A stretch of DNA of 64,000 nt, taken from the NCBI GenBank assembly GCA_013076295.1, contig RQOL01000699.1, positions 1,488,001 to 1,552,000 on the forward strand, written 5' to 3'. Under the pieces are notes generated by a model. It had not been told where the DNA came from. It searched no databases and saw nothing but the letters and a program-made list of their open reading frames with translations. The translations under genes and the position numbers were made by a program. This document shows positions 47,901 to 58,900 of this stretch, piece by piece. The stretch's first letter is position 1. Each line of letters begins with the position of its first letter. The stretch comes from Sanderia malayensis. Taxonomy: Eukaryota > Cnidaria > Scyphozoa > Semaeostomeae > Pelagiidae.

Positions 47901-50900
47901 ACCAAAAAATTCATTTAGAATTAACAAATGTAGTGTGCAGGCTAGATCATTGGCCAATGGTGCACTAACTCGTGACAATTTCATACTAACTGACGTGACA
48001 ATTAGTGAACTAAGGACGTGTAAAAGCGCAAATGTTCGAAAAAGTTCGATAACACGGTCGGTAGCTACCCCCTTTCAGCTTGGGCGCGTGTGCAAACCAA
48101 CGGTGGAAAAAGTCAATGTTGACACAGTGCATGTGCCGGCAACGTTGCGTAAAAACAGGCCGACTTTGCATGGTCAACAACACAAACACAACCTCAGTCG
48201 TTCAGGCATGATTCACCCGAAGAGCTTTGCATCGCGCCTTCTGCTCTTCGCCGTCGTTTCCACTTTCATCGTTGACGGATCTGAAGTGTTGTACAAATGG
48301 ACTACGACAACGTGTGTTGGCACTGGTCCTGATTTCGAATTAAATGGAAAGCAATACAATTCAACCAATGTGACAAATCCAACCGCAACCACAACTTGGA
48401 CAACACCCGCGAAAAAAGTCGACGATAATGAAGCATCTGAATCGCTGAACAAGCTGGCAGCTTTGCCGGCCACAGAGCGCATCAGTGCGATGAGAAAGGA
48501 TCAGATGAAAAAAGAAATGCGACGTCGCTGCCAGGCAAGGAACGGCGTGTTCGAAACGACGACGTCAGAATGCGTGATATTCGTCTCCATGTACACAAAC
48601 AATACGAACTGCACGAGAAAAACCGTCCTGCAAGACAAAGTATCCTACTCGTACTTGCACATGAATCCAGAACTTGAAAAGCAACTCACTATAGGTGGAA
48701 TTGTGATCAGCGAAGCATCTCTCGCGATTTTAATCGCAACGTATTGCGGATGCAAGGACTTGCAAACACCGTACGGTAAATCGGTCGTACTCTTATCCAT
48801 AACAACGATGGTAGAACAAGTTCTTCAGTTGATTGCCACTGATGCAAAAGGCAATCCACAATTCTGTACGGCCATTGGTATCGTCCAGCACTGGGTGATA
48901 CTTGTCATGTTCTTCTGCATGGCATCAATAGCCTACAATCTGTATCAAACGTTCGCGAAAATCCGCCTGCCTTCGCCGCTCGTTCAACGACGGCGATTCA
49001 AAATGTGCTTGTGCATTGCAGAAATTACCCCGATTGTCATCATCGTATCGTGTGTTATCGTGGACTTCAGCGGTGAAAGTCGTCATGTTGGGTATGGTCT
49101 ATACGGTGTGTGCTTCATAACTGTCTACTGGGCTGACATCATAGCGTTCGTCATTCCCGTTGGGTGCGTTCTAGTGTTCAATTTCGTTTGCCTTTGCACG
49201 ACGCTCGTCCGCATCAAATCTGCCGCGCGGCAAAGCAAAGCACTCTTCAAAGAAAAACCAAACACATCGAAGCGGCCTAGTTTGAGTTTTGCGATAATAG
49301 CTATGAAGCTATCCTTTCTACTTGGCCTAACATGGGTGTTTGGATATCTCGGCTCGATTCTCAATAACATCACGCTGGCCTATATATTCCTTGTTACAAA
49401 TTCATTTCAAGGGCTGCTGATATTCATTGCATTCTGCTTCAATCAAAAAGTCTTTCGCTTCTACAAGCGTAAACTAGCCGCTCTCCCCAACCTCCGCACC
49501 TCCATAACAAAAACAACGATGATCTCCCCGCGCCAAACTCGAAACACAACCGTCTGATCACAAACGAATAAAGCCCAGACAATAATATTTAAACTATTAA
49601 TATACTATTAACAATTAAAAGCGAAAACGATAAAAAACTAGACATTTGAGCTGGAACTCAAACCTCCTATGTGCACAAAAACGTCGAAAATTCTGACACT
49701 ATTGATGTCTGTATCGAAAATTCAAGGGTTTCAGCAACTCTAACATAAAAATCTTCGCAATGTCTAACTATTACATTGTTCACTTCCAACGTCAATTAAT
49801 GGCAGGACTTCATAGTTAAGAAGCTGATCTGTAGAGCTAACCTGTAGAGCTAGCCTGTAGAGCTAGCCTGTAGAGCTAACCTGTAGAACTGGCGCATAGG
49901 GCTAGCCTGTAAAGTTAAACTAAGAGCTAATCTGTAAAACTACCCTATAGAGTTCATCTGTAAAGCTAACTCGTAGAGCTAACTTGTAAAACTAGCCAGT
50001 ATAGTTAATATGTAGCCAATCCTTAGAACTAATATGTAGATTCGAGTTTGCTAAGCTGTACAATCATGTCAATTGAAGTTTACAAAGCTGTGCAATGGAT
50101 TTAATCAAACACTTACCCTTGGTAAATGCATAATTGCTTTGCACAACCATCTGATGCCGTAAGGGACGTAACGTAACGAGTTGATAACAGCATCTAGAAA
50201 CTTCTCCGACACCTTTCTCAACTCTTCCAATCTTTCAAAGTGATTAAGGATTAAATATTTTAAATGTACACGCACTAGCAATTATTTAAGGGTCTGTGCT
50301 TGGTATAAACATATCAATAATAATTTATTATGGTAGCCATTTAATCAAATCAGTAAAGTTTGAACTAGTTAAAATACAAAAGGATATTGATTTCAAAAAC
50401 CTTTGATACTTCTGGATCTTGTAGAGCCTGTAAATTAAAGAATGGATGCAAAGTGAAATCATTGCTTAATAAAAACGCAAGCAATGTTTATTAAACGCAA
50501 GCAATGTTTATTAAACGCAAGTAACATTTATGCAGCTATAGGGTTGATATGAGCCTAAGGTTTGTGGCCCCAGAAAGAAATTCTTCAACAAATATCCTGG
50601 GTACACGTGAACCGTTCCCAGAAGGATGGAAAACCGAGTTGGCAGTTGGTTTGCAATTTGTCCCTCCAGCAATTCGTGAGTACTAACCGGTGAAAGTTAC
50701 CCTTCAAAGATACGAAAGCCAGCGCCTCAACCACTAGACTACAACACCGTTAACAAAATAGCCTATTGTTTCTTTTATTGTATTGAGTAGAAATATCAAC
50801 CTGAAGACTATTATTCCACTTGTTCTGATTATATCACAGGTTTTTATTTCATCTAGCATTATTTAAACATTGAAAGTTGTGTTGAGCAATTAGTCCATTC

Positions 50901-53900
50901 AAAAACACTGCCCGTGAGTGAGAATGAACTCAAACTATACCTGCTTAAATTCCAGACAACTTAATCGTAATGATCTAAAGACTGATTGATAAGATTTGTT
51001 CCCCAATGTTTGAAAATCACTCAGAGATATTTGTTTAATAGCAAATGATTGATCTCACTAAATAATGCCTTATTTCCCTGTGCTCTGTTCAGACCGCTTC
51101 TGGGAGAAAGGAGCAAAGACATATAGACTCACTACATTGCGTCCCTGCGCCTCACTTGTTTTTACTCGCTCCTTGTGTTGAGCGTTGAGCATGTTGCAAG
51201 CGAGGCACAGGGACGCAATGTAGTGGGTCTATTTCCTTCCCTTCATCAGAAGCGATATCGATAGGACATAGGGATGCAAGGGATTATGTAGTGAGACTAG
51301 CAAGCGATTCAAGTGGGGATAAAATTAAAGGAGGGGGATATTTCAGCTAACCGTTTCTATGGTGACAGGAATGTTCCTCTCTGTTATCCCATGCAATTCT
51401 TCGTAAATCTAAAATAAAGAACTTGAAAGTAAACTGTTTTGTTGTAAGCAATTTCCATGCAGATAAGTGTGCGAGCCAGCAAACGAAAAGCAGAACAAAA
51501 AAAGCAAATAATAAACAGAAAGATAAGCAACAAATAATAAACAAAAAACAAATAAACAATGAACAAACCTTCACAGGATTGGTTTCCAAAGAAAGGGTAT
51601 GGTTCATGGACAAATTTTCAATAAGCGAACCAATCGTAGCTTTCAGGTACTCTTGACCTGGTCCCCTCCTACAAACAAACAAACGAATAAATAAACAAAA
51701 AGTTGACAACAACATGAGCATTCTTCGTTAACAGCAGCCTGACCTGAAATCACGTCCACAAGATCGGAGGGGTTGAAAATCATATTGACGTGGGGTAGGT
51801 AGTACCTCGTGTATGCTGTCATCATTCTCGAAATCGCAGTGTTGGCTCTGAGGAGATTATTAAAATCGTCTGTCTCTTCAAGCTCCATCTTTACAGCAAT
51901 CTTCAAAGAAACAACAAAGAATAACATAAGATATAAGATATTTCAAGCCTAGTACATCAACATTAGATTTGTGCCTGGCAAAGAAAGAAATAGGCTTATA
52001 GTTAAAAAGTGCTTTCTTTATAATTCAGACTGAAGCAAGCCCTGTGTTGGTTCAAATGTCTCTACTTAGTAATGTGATAAGAAACAGCATTACGCAAAGT
52101 GTCAAAAGGCAATCGGTGCGCATTCAGGAAACGTGTCGTCAAGGAGATCCGGGGTAGATTGACTTCACATCCACCAACGATCAATTAACTGTCTAAATGA
52201 GGCGATTAAGATTGCTTAATGTGAACACTAATGCTGCTCGTTGATAAAATGCAACTGATAGGCCATAGACGATGTGTACGAAGGTATATTTTGATACGTG
52301 TTTGGCAATATACGAAAACTATTAATCACGCAAAATCATCCCTCCCCAGGGTGCTGGGGGGCGAATTCAAAGCAGCAGAAGAGGGGGCAATATTACCTCA
52401 AACATTCCGAGTAAGAGATGCTCCTCTCTCGCCTCGTACTGGTTACCATAGAGACTGAACATGACGGTCTGAAGAAGTTCTGCGAAAACAAAAACAGACA
52501 ACGCTGCTATTCATCAAAACAACAACGGCTGCGCTGTTATAGGAAGGAGAAGGAAATTCCACGCTTGAAAACAAAACAAATCCAAAGCGTTATAACGCAC
52601 GCAATAACAAATATTCACAAATAATTTTACAGTGACATTGTGAACAAGCACAGCAGAGAGAGCCTTTCCTAACCGCAAACTATTAAAGTCAATGAATAAT
52701 ATGTATAGTTGATATAATTATAGAATGATAACAGAGTGGTAATATATTAATATTCGCTTACCGTCGATTTCGTTTGGAAGAACAGTTCTTGCGAGCAGTG
52801 CAATGTACGCAGGTTTACTTTGTAGCAAGTGGAATAAATTTCCAAAGTGCTGAAAACAAATAAGAGATAGTAATAATAATAATTGTTTCGTCGACTATGC
52901 TTCATAGTCATTCAAGTGTAGACCTACTAGGTCTAGCAGTTTCCAAGTTTTTAGTTGTGTTCATGATATAACGATCAGCATCCAGCATTGTTCTCCTATT
53001 TATTGTCATCTGATCAGAGTTTTATTCAAATAAATTAAGATAAACAAGGAATATTTGAATATCTTGGTGTAGTTTACCTGTCTCTGCAGATCGTCCTTTA
53101 AGACCCCTGCAAAACAAAATAGCATTAATAGAGTATAATACAGCAATGTCATTTGTATAGTTATCACTGCAGGAAGTCTGTCTATAAAGCCTGATTAACA
53201 CAATACATAATCAAGTTTATTTTCTCAATCTAACCACCGCATCCAGACACCCTTCTTTCCTTCTGCCTTGAGCCACATAGAAGAAGCCATGCCCAACTCA
53301 TTATTCCAACTTGAAGTTTGATTTTACAAAAATTCCAATCTGACTGGCACATATGATTTTGTAAACAATATGCAGAAGAAACAATAGCGCGAGTTTGATT
53401 ACCTGCTCTATGACCACCGAATAGCATTTTTTCAGGAAATTCCTAAAATGACCAATCAAGAAGCTGATTAATGATTGCCATAGCAACAGCCTGTCTTCTC
53501 AGAGACGTTGCACACAACTACAATGTTTCATCTCATCATACGGCTGGTAATTGTATATGTTGACTTTTGGATGTTAACACATGTTATTGCCTCCCACTAG
53601 CTCAAATATAGGTTCTCTGTATTTTAGCTCAAACATTTCTGTATTTTTACTTTTTATTTCATTTCGAAGTTTGAGATAATGAGAGTCAATAAGATAACCA
53701 TAAATAATATAAAATAATTGAACTGATTCCTACCTGAATTGAGATCCTATGATTAATCAAAAGGGCGATTCGTTGGTCGAAGAAGCGGACTTCTTTCTCA
53801 AGCTCAAAGTTCTGCTTGCAGCCATTGCAAATTTTTGACTTCAGACTCTGAAGCTGCTTTCTTACTGGGGATTGAAAGCACAATATATTAGTGTCTGGAG

Positions 53901-54441
53901 GCTGTTAAAATATCAATAAATGGGTTCCTATTGAATGCCAGAAAGGATGGAGGATAGGAATCACTAATGAGGGGAAAACTTTCAATTAAATTCACTTAAA
54001 TATGTCATTATGACACTAATTAAAAAGCCAATGACTGGCTAGGGTGTCCTATTGTACAGAAAATAGTGGGGGCATGTCTGGTGCAACTAAAGAAAATGAT
54101 ACCCGTTGAACATGCTTTTGAACAGGAAGTTCTCCCCTGCACTTGCCATGTGTGCCCCAATATTTTAGCGCGAAATTTTACAGCTCAAACGTAATATAAC
54201 TTTAGAAATGTGTTATTTGTTCAACATAATCACGTATATCTGCGTGTGACAAACACGGCTAAATATAGAACTTCACGAGAAATATAGAATATCACGAGAA
54301 ATAAAGAACTTCACGACCAGGAGAAATGAAGTGTAGCTTAGGTATAAAAAATGTCCAAGAGACGGAGTTTTCATATTTGAAAGGAAATAAATTATACTCA
54401 CATTCAATTAATTTGTCTGTTTCTTCGAGTGATAACGCCAT
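41935..54441 (-). CDS. Short IQGAP/DGAP1-like protein (GAP-related domain plus RasGAP-C domain, no CH or IQ)
   Basis: IQGAP proteins are Rac/Cdc42-GTP-binding cytoskeletal scaffolds. The gene has 26 minus-strand exons, about 721 aa: 54402-54441, 53734-53864, 53403-53442, 53078-53106, 52762-52849, 52397-52479, 51806-51900, 51569-51668, 51352-51408, 50388-50427, 50117-50232, 46915-47011, 46750-46805, 46095-46205, 45653-45703, 45446-45547, 44985-45111, 44501-44601, 44069-44239, 43709-43780, 43449-43500, 43010-43047, 42773-42897, 42461-42531, 42262-42347, 41935-42021. After a short coiled N-terminus comes the GRD, with [27 protein letters not shown] and [14 protein letters not shown]. The RasGAP-C domain follows ([41 protein letters not shown]). 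CH, WW and IQ parts are absent, as in Dictyostelium DGAP1/GapA. Exons 10 and 11 are joined by an apparent AT-AA minor intron. One intron hosts a nested receptor gene. Confidence 0.9.
43245..43420. repeat. Pair of tRNA-like SINE remnants in the IQGAP-like gene
   Basis: On the plus strand GCAGATAGAGCAGCTGGTAA (box-A-like) is followed by AGAGTTCAAATCC (box-B-like) at 43340-43410. Just upstream, on the minus strand, TATATAGCTAACACGCTC and GAGTTCGAAGCCC form a second, oppositely oriented pair. Neither folds into a complete tRNA. Confidence 0.5.
44754..44900. mobile_element. MITE with CAGTAAAAACCYGCATATAAG ends
   Basis: This 147-bp element has 25-bp terminal inverted repeats with one mismatch (CAGTAAAAACCCGCATATAA on the left). 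A palindromic AACAATAGCCTATT centre lies between them. Decayed relatives carrying the CAATAGGCTATTGTTC phrase occur near 33425-33530, 50755-50860 and 56485-56560. Confidence 0.75.
45177..45360. mobile_element. TA-flanked MITE, family B (copy 2, opposite orientation)
   Basis: This 184-bp element is flanked by TA. It begins CAGTCAAATCTGCATAGTTC and ends GAATTAGACAGAGTTGACTG. It is the inverted counterpart of 28105-28289 throughout its length, with scattered substitutions. Confidence 0.85.
45747..45958. mobile_element. MITE, family D (TAGACTCATTACATTGCGTC ends)
   Basis: The left end TAGATTCATTACATCGCGTC and the right end GACGCAATGTAATGAGTCTA are inverted copies with two mismatches. It is non-coding. 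The same terminal sequence forms the arms of 51124-51231. Confidence 0.7.
47555..47615. repeat. 14-bp tandem repeat upstream of the nested receptor gene
   Basis: Four tandem copies of CTCACAGTGGAGTA. The following 300 bp (to about 47960) is a looser series of CTAG/ACTAGT-rich phrases. It stays open in one frame but has no protein-like composition. Confidence 0.85.
48208..49557 (+). CDS. Intronless family-B/adhesion-like seven-transmembrane receptor nested in an intron
   Basis: A single exon of 449 codons encodes a signal peptide ([16 protein letters not shown]), an ectodomain of about 135 residues with several NxT sequons, and seven hydrophobic segments. TM1 begins [17 protein letters not shown]6 contains [15 protein letters not shown] and TM7 contains [15 protein letters not shown], both typical of secretin/adhesion or Methuselah-type class B receptors. 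No GPS cleavage motif or hormone-binding cysteine pattern is evident. The ATG at 48208 is chosen because it is the first in frame and starts the signal peptide. The frame is open for 150 further codons upstream, but only from a TTG and with repeat-like composition. The gene lies wholly within the 3.1-kb intron (47012-50116) of the IQGAP-like gene on the opposite strand. The ligand is unknown. Confidence 0.85.
   Translation: MIHPKSFASRLLLFAVVSTFIVDGSEVLYKWTTTTCVGTGPDFELNGKQYNSTNVTNPTATTTWTTPAKKVDDNEASESLNKLAALPATERISAMRKDQMKKEMRRRCQARNGVFETTTSECVIFVSMYTNNTNCTRKTVLQDKVSYSYLHMNPELEKQLTIGGIVISEASLAILIATYCGCKDLQTPYGKSVVLLSITTMVEQVLQLIATDAKGNPQFCTAIGIVQHWVILVMFFCMASIAYNLYQTFAKIRLPSPLVQRRRFKMCLCIAEITPIVIIVSCVIVDFSGESRHVGYGLYGVCFITVYWADIIAFVIPVGCVLVFNFVCLCTTLVRIKSAARQSKALFKEKPNTSKRPSLSFAIIAMKLSFLLGLTWVFGYLGSILNNITLAYIFLVTNSFQGLLIFIAFCFNQKVFRFYKRKLAALPNLRTSITKTTMISPRQTRNTTV
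49826..50037. repeat. Degenerate 14-15 bp tandem repeat downstream of the receptor gene
   Basis: About 14 degenerate copies of GTAGAGCTAGCCT / GTAAAGCTAACCT form this tract, 270 bp after the receptor stop codon. It is non-coding. Confidence 0.85.
50233..50387 (-). other. Apparent U12-type AT-AA intron of the IQGAP-like gene
   Basis: Read on the minus strand, the intron begins ATATCCTTTT, a full match to the U12 AT-type donor consensus. Near its end it has TCCTTAAT, matching the U12 branch consensus TCCTTAAY, 11 nt from the proposed border GAAA|GATTGG. Only this border keeps the frame. The joined protein (ALQDPEV...LRKVSEKF) then aligns without gaps to the equivalent part of human IQGAP proteins as I recall them. 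No canonical GT-AG pair preserves both frame and alignment. Confidence 0.75.
50470..50531. repeat. Tandem repeat of about 21 bp, three copies
   Basis: Three tandem copies of ACGCAAGCAATGTTTATTAA, the last diverged, lie in an intron of the IQGAP-like gene. Confidence 0.8.
50685..50750 (-). repeat. tRNA-like SINE remnant
   Basis: On the minus strand GTAGTCTAGTGGTTGAGGCG is a strong box-A sequence. The downstream box B is not clear. This is a SINE or tRNA pseudogene fragment in an intron of the IQGAP-like gene. Confidence 0.45.
51124..51231. mobile_element. MITE, family D, short foldback copy
   Basis: Thirty-base arms (51124-51153 and 51202-51231) starting TAGACTCACTACATTGCGTC are inverted with two mismatches around a 48-bp loop. 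They share terminal sequence with 45747-45958. A third partial end (GTAGTGAGACTAG) is at 51288-51300. Confidence 0.75.
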
Positions 54442-55958
54442 CTTCTAGAATGTTCGATTAAAGCATATTAAAACGCAGAACGAAAAAGAAATGATGTCCG
54501 AAATTGAAACTACCAATCCTTCAACTGCAGAAGTGTTTCGTATAAGTGTGGGCTATCTTTTAAGTTCCAGCAATATTGTTCGATTTAGGCCCATTTCATG
54601 TTTAACGTACTTGCTCTCACTGTAAAACGTAATTATCCCAAATCAAATTTATAAATGTTTATATTTGAGACTGCTAACAACCGATAGCATTCATTTCTGA
54701 AATGGCTAAGTCGTTACAAACATAATGATAGCAATTTTACATTCGAAATCTCAAAAAGTCATTCCACTGCTTTTGACACCAAGACATTCTGAATGATGCG
54801 CAAAAATTCGAGAGTATAAATCAAGATGTGCATCCGTTACGTCATGGATGTATTACAGGGTGCTCAAATTCCCAGATATTTTGAGTTTTATCATGTAGCA
54901 AAATGGTAGCAAAGTTAAGAAAATAAATACGAATTTTTCCTACACTTATATATACCTTTTTCAACCAGAATACATTGATTTCAATTTCTGGCGTTAATTA
55001 CAAAGCTGCTTAGATTTCGACTTTCATCGCTGGCATCCCTGTGCTCTTGTTTGAATGGATTACATCTCATGTTGATGAATACTTTCTTCCTCTTGCGCAA
55101 TTCTGATTATGGGACCTTTCAAAAGACACCATAACCACAGTTCATTCATTTGAATCAGTTTACGTCATAGCTCTGAAGTTTTATCACAGAAAATGTATTT
55201 AACAAGGCATTTCAAAGGAAAAAACAAAGACCACAACTGCGACCTTTACATCATCCTTCCCTCTTATCATCAAGTGAAGATGTTTCACTGGTTGTTCATG
55301 AGAGTGGGTGTCGTGAAAGAACTTAGCAAACAGTAATCCACAATTCTACAAAATACACAAACCAAGATTAAATGATAGAGTTATTGCTATCTATTGTATT
55401 ATCTACTATAATCTATTACAACTACACAATTTTATATGAAAGTGTTTAAAAAGAAAGCAGTACTCAGCTCGTTATCATTTCACAAGGCAACCTTTTGTGT
55501 CAACGCAATTCCTCGGACTTTGACAGAAGGATGAATCGTGGAATGGAATCCATCCCTTCGGAGGGAATATTTCGGGATCGTAAAATCTCGGTTCCAAATA
55601 TACAACAACACGAGAATTTCAAATCAATTAAACTATCGATTCTAATAACTAATAAATTTCAAATTTATATATAAAGCAACATAACTATGTTAGAAAGCAA
55701 CACTATGCTTCTTTGATGTCAATTAACACAGATAGATCTCCTTATGAAGAGTAATAACTTATAACATACAAAGCACTACAATAACAATAATAACAACAAT
55801 AATACTAACAATAATGATATAAAGCTAAAAACAAGGATAAGAAAATAAAATAAAAAAACAATAAAATGAACGTTACGCGCAAAATTATATCTTTCTAAAT
55901 TACCTGGAGAAATATATTGAATAATGATCAATTGCAAAAAATCACATATTTGAATTTA
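54442..55958. other. Spacer between IQGAP-like and SLC37 genes
   Basis: Both neighbours are on the minus strand. The part near 54442 should contain the IQGAP-like promoter and the part near 55958 the SLC37 3' UTR. AT-rich simple tracts (ACAATAATAACAACAATAATAC around 55785-55815) are present. No coding signal is seen. Confidence 0.5.
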
Positions 55959-58900
55959 TTATCTATCTCTATCAGTGTCTGAGTCAAAATTGTTTTCAGC
56001 TGTTTGCAAGAGAGGACGTTTCTCTCCCGAATCGACATTTATCCGAGTTGGTGGGCCGCCTGTATTTTTTTGGCCACTGAAAGAAGGTAATTCGTTATAT
56101 CGAATAGATTAAAATTGTTGAAGTTATAGAAGAACTACAAAAATAATAGAAGAAGCAAGGAGATACATGTAGCTCACCGTTTTGCCTTTATCGCACTCTT
56201 GCAAAATATAATTTCGTGGTAAACTTGTCTTAATAAGAGCTAAATAAATAAAGAAAGCAACATTCAAAGCATTAACAGACAAATAATATTAATAAATGTT
56301 TAATTTAACAATGGTTGCTATAAATCAAGGCTAAAATAAGAAAGTTTTAATGACATGCTGATATTAAGTCGTGGGGTAAATAAATATCTTACCAAAGCAG
56401 CAATCAAATCGGATGCGATCAGTAAATAAAAAACTTTGGCCCAACCCTATAACGAATTTGCAATAAAGAACATCAAGAAAGAATAAAGAACATTGAACAA
56501 TAGGCTGGATGTAAAATTCACAGATTCTCACACGCACGTGTTTACTGTGTCTATACATCCAGGTTTCGAAAGGCTATATATACCTGAACCTAAGCCTGAA
56601 CCTTGAAATATAATCATAGCGGACGAATGACAAAAAACTCACATGGTTCGACAGTAGGCCAGCTATAAGTGGTCCAGTGGCTGCGCCTGTGATGCAAATT
56701 GATTGTCTAGCATATAGATTCTACCGCTATAAAGCATCGATTCACAAAGTCATATAAAAATAAGGGGAGTTTTACGAACCGAATGATCCAGTGCCATCGA
56801 TGATAGCCGTTACAGTTGCCATTGCTTTCGTGCTGCCTTTCAAACTCTGATGGTTACCCTGTTAGGAGATAGAGAATTAACCATCCCGCCAAACAAATCT
56901 ACAAAGATCATCAGTAAAGCAAGTTGGATGTTATGCGTCGGAGGTAAAGTGCACGAAATGGGTAGTCCCTTAATGTTGTAGACTAATACCCCCATGTAAA
57001 TCTTTGAAAATAACGCTAAAGCACATTAAATATTGCACTTTCAGGAGGTCGAGCACGCTGATTTGGTCGGTGGGCTACACTAAAATCAATATGCAGCGAC
57101 CCTATTAGCCCGTGTCTTTAAATGAAAGTAAACAAAACATGGACACAATTGATAAACAAACTGGGTGAGACAGCATACCAGTGTTGCGGATACAGCAGTT
57201 GTTATGAGTGCATAAGGACCATTGACAAATATTCCGGACAGAACCATATAAACTAGAAAATAAAATAATTCTAAAGTTGTCAATCGATTCCTTGGTTGAA
57301 GAGAGTGAGTAACGGGTAACATTAAGTTACAGAAGGAAAGAGCATTAGGACAGAACAACAAATCTCACCAATATTTATTACAAGACTCGTATCTCCGTGG
57401 AATTCATACAGGAAGAGCTATAAATAAATGTGGTAAATAACACAAAACTGTTATAGATAAATGATATTATTAAAAGTACTGAATGTGAATGAGATAAATA
57501 TATTGTAATAAACGTTTGACTCACACACGGGGCTGATAAGATCAGCATTACGAAGCATGTCAATCCACTGCATTTGGTTTTATCAGAAACATAGCCAGCA
57601 AGAATACCACCTGAATTGGTTACAAGAAATATACTCGTCAGTCTAAAGGAAAGGTTGTATGATTTTGTGGCGAAGCAAAGAGAGTGGAAAAAGGCAGAAT
57701 AAAAGGAACAAATCAAGAAGAAAGAGTGAGAATAAGAGAGATGTTGTCAATAATAAAGTGACAAAAATGGACATGGAGATTAGAGAAACGGGGTAAGCAA
57801 AGAGAGGGGATAATTAGAGAGAAGAGAGATTGGGGAGATGGAGGAAGATTAGAGAGATGGAGGAAGATTAGAGAGACGTGGAGATTAGAGAAACGGGGTA
57901 AGCAAAGAGAGGGAGATTAGAGAGAGGGATTAGAGAGGAGAAAGATTAGAGAGAGGATAAAAGATGAAAGAGATAGGTAGAGAAGCGGGGTAAGTAAAGA
58001 GAGGAGGGATTAGAGAGGAGAGAGATTAGAGAAGCGGGGTAAGCAAAGAGAGGGGTTAAAGAGTAGAGAGATAAGAGGGAGATAACAGATACATGGAAAT
58101 TGGACAGACAGGGTGAGAAGAAGACAGGGAGATTAAAGAGAAGGGAGAGGAGGGAGACAGAAAGAACCTGACGAACCTACGATGCCACCAACATCAAAGT
58201 AAATAGCCAAATCAGCAGACTGTTCACTGTCATATATTTTGCCACCAATCACTGTGAAACGAATAATAATGATAATCATGGTGACAAGCACAAACAAACT
58301 TTCCTTTGCTTTAATTTATCAATTAAAATTGATCGGGAATGTAGAGATGATTTAGATAAAAGACCTGATTCGTACAATGATGAAGATGTACCTGTGTTTT
58401 TTATGTAGAATGGAAGCCAGAATAAGAATGTATAACTGACGAGCTTGGCAAAGAACAGACACAAAGAGTACTCTATGACACCCTGCACGAAAAAAAATTG
58501 CATGAGAAAAATGAACAAATCAAAGTCCATAATAAACAAATCTATAAAGAGATAAATGCAACAAATAATTAATCAAATCAATCATGATTTTCACTCACTC
58601 TTGGTCTTGAAAATCAACTGAATAATGATTATAAAGAAAAGACTTACAGGTATGAGGAGTGCTCCGATAAATCCAATTGCTTTGCCTTCCTTCATACTTC
58701 CATTGGTAAGTGATTTCTGGAGGAACAAAATTAGAAACCACTGCATTACAAAAAAGAGGGCATTCGTGCGAATCCAAAATGGACCATTTAGTATTAGCAT
58801 TTTTGTTAGTTCAACTCTTGTGGCGAAGTGGTTGACACTTGTGCTTGCCACTCATGGAGTCACGGATCGATTCCACCGAGCTCCACATGAAGTTGAGTTG

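Noticed and set aside
50117..50401. Canonical GT-AG splice (AAG|GTTTTT to GGAAGAG|TTGAG) between exons 10 and 11 of the IQGAP-like gene
   Set aside because: The donor lacks the +5 G and the acceptor lacks a pyrimidine tract. It would also delete residues that align with IQGAP. The U12 model matches donor, branch and homology.
51806..51927. Longer version of IQGAP-like exon 7 reading on to [15 protein letters not shown]
   Set aside because: The frame stays open, but only the earlier donor (ACGAG|GTACTA) gives the phase and the [10 protein letters not shown] junction that matches IQGAP.
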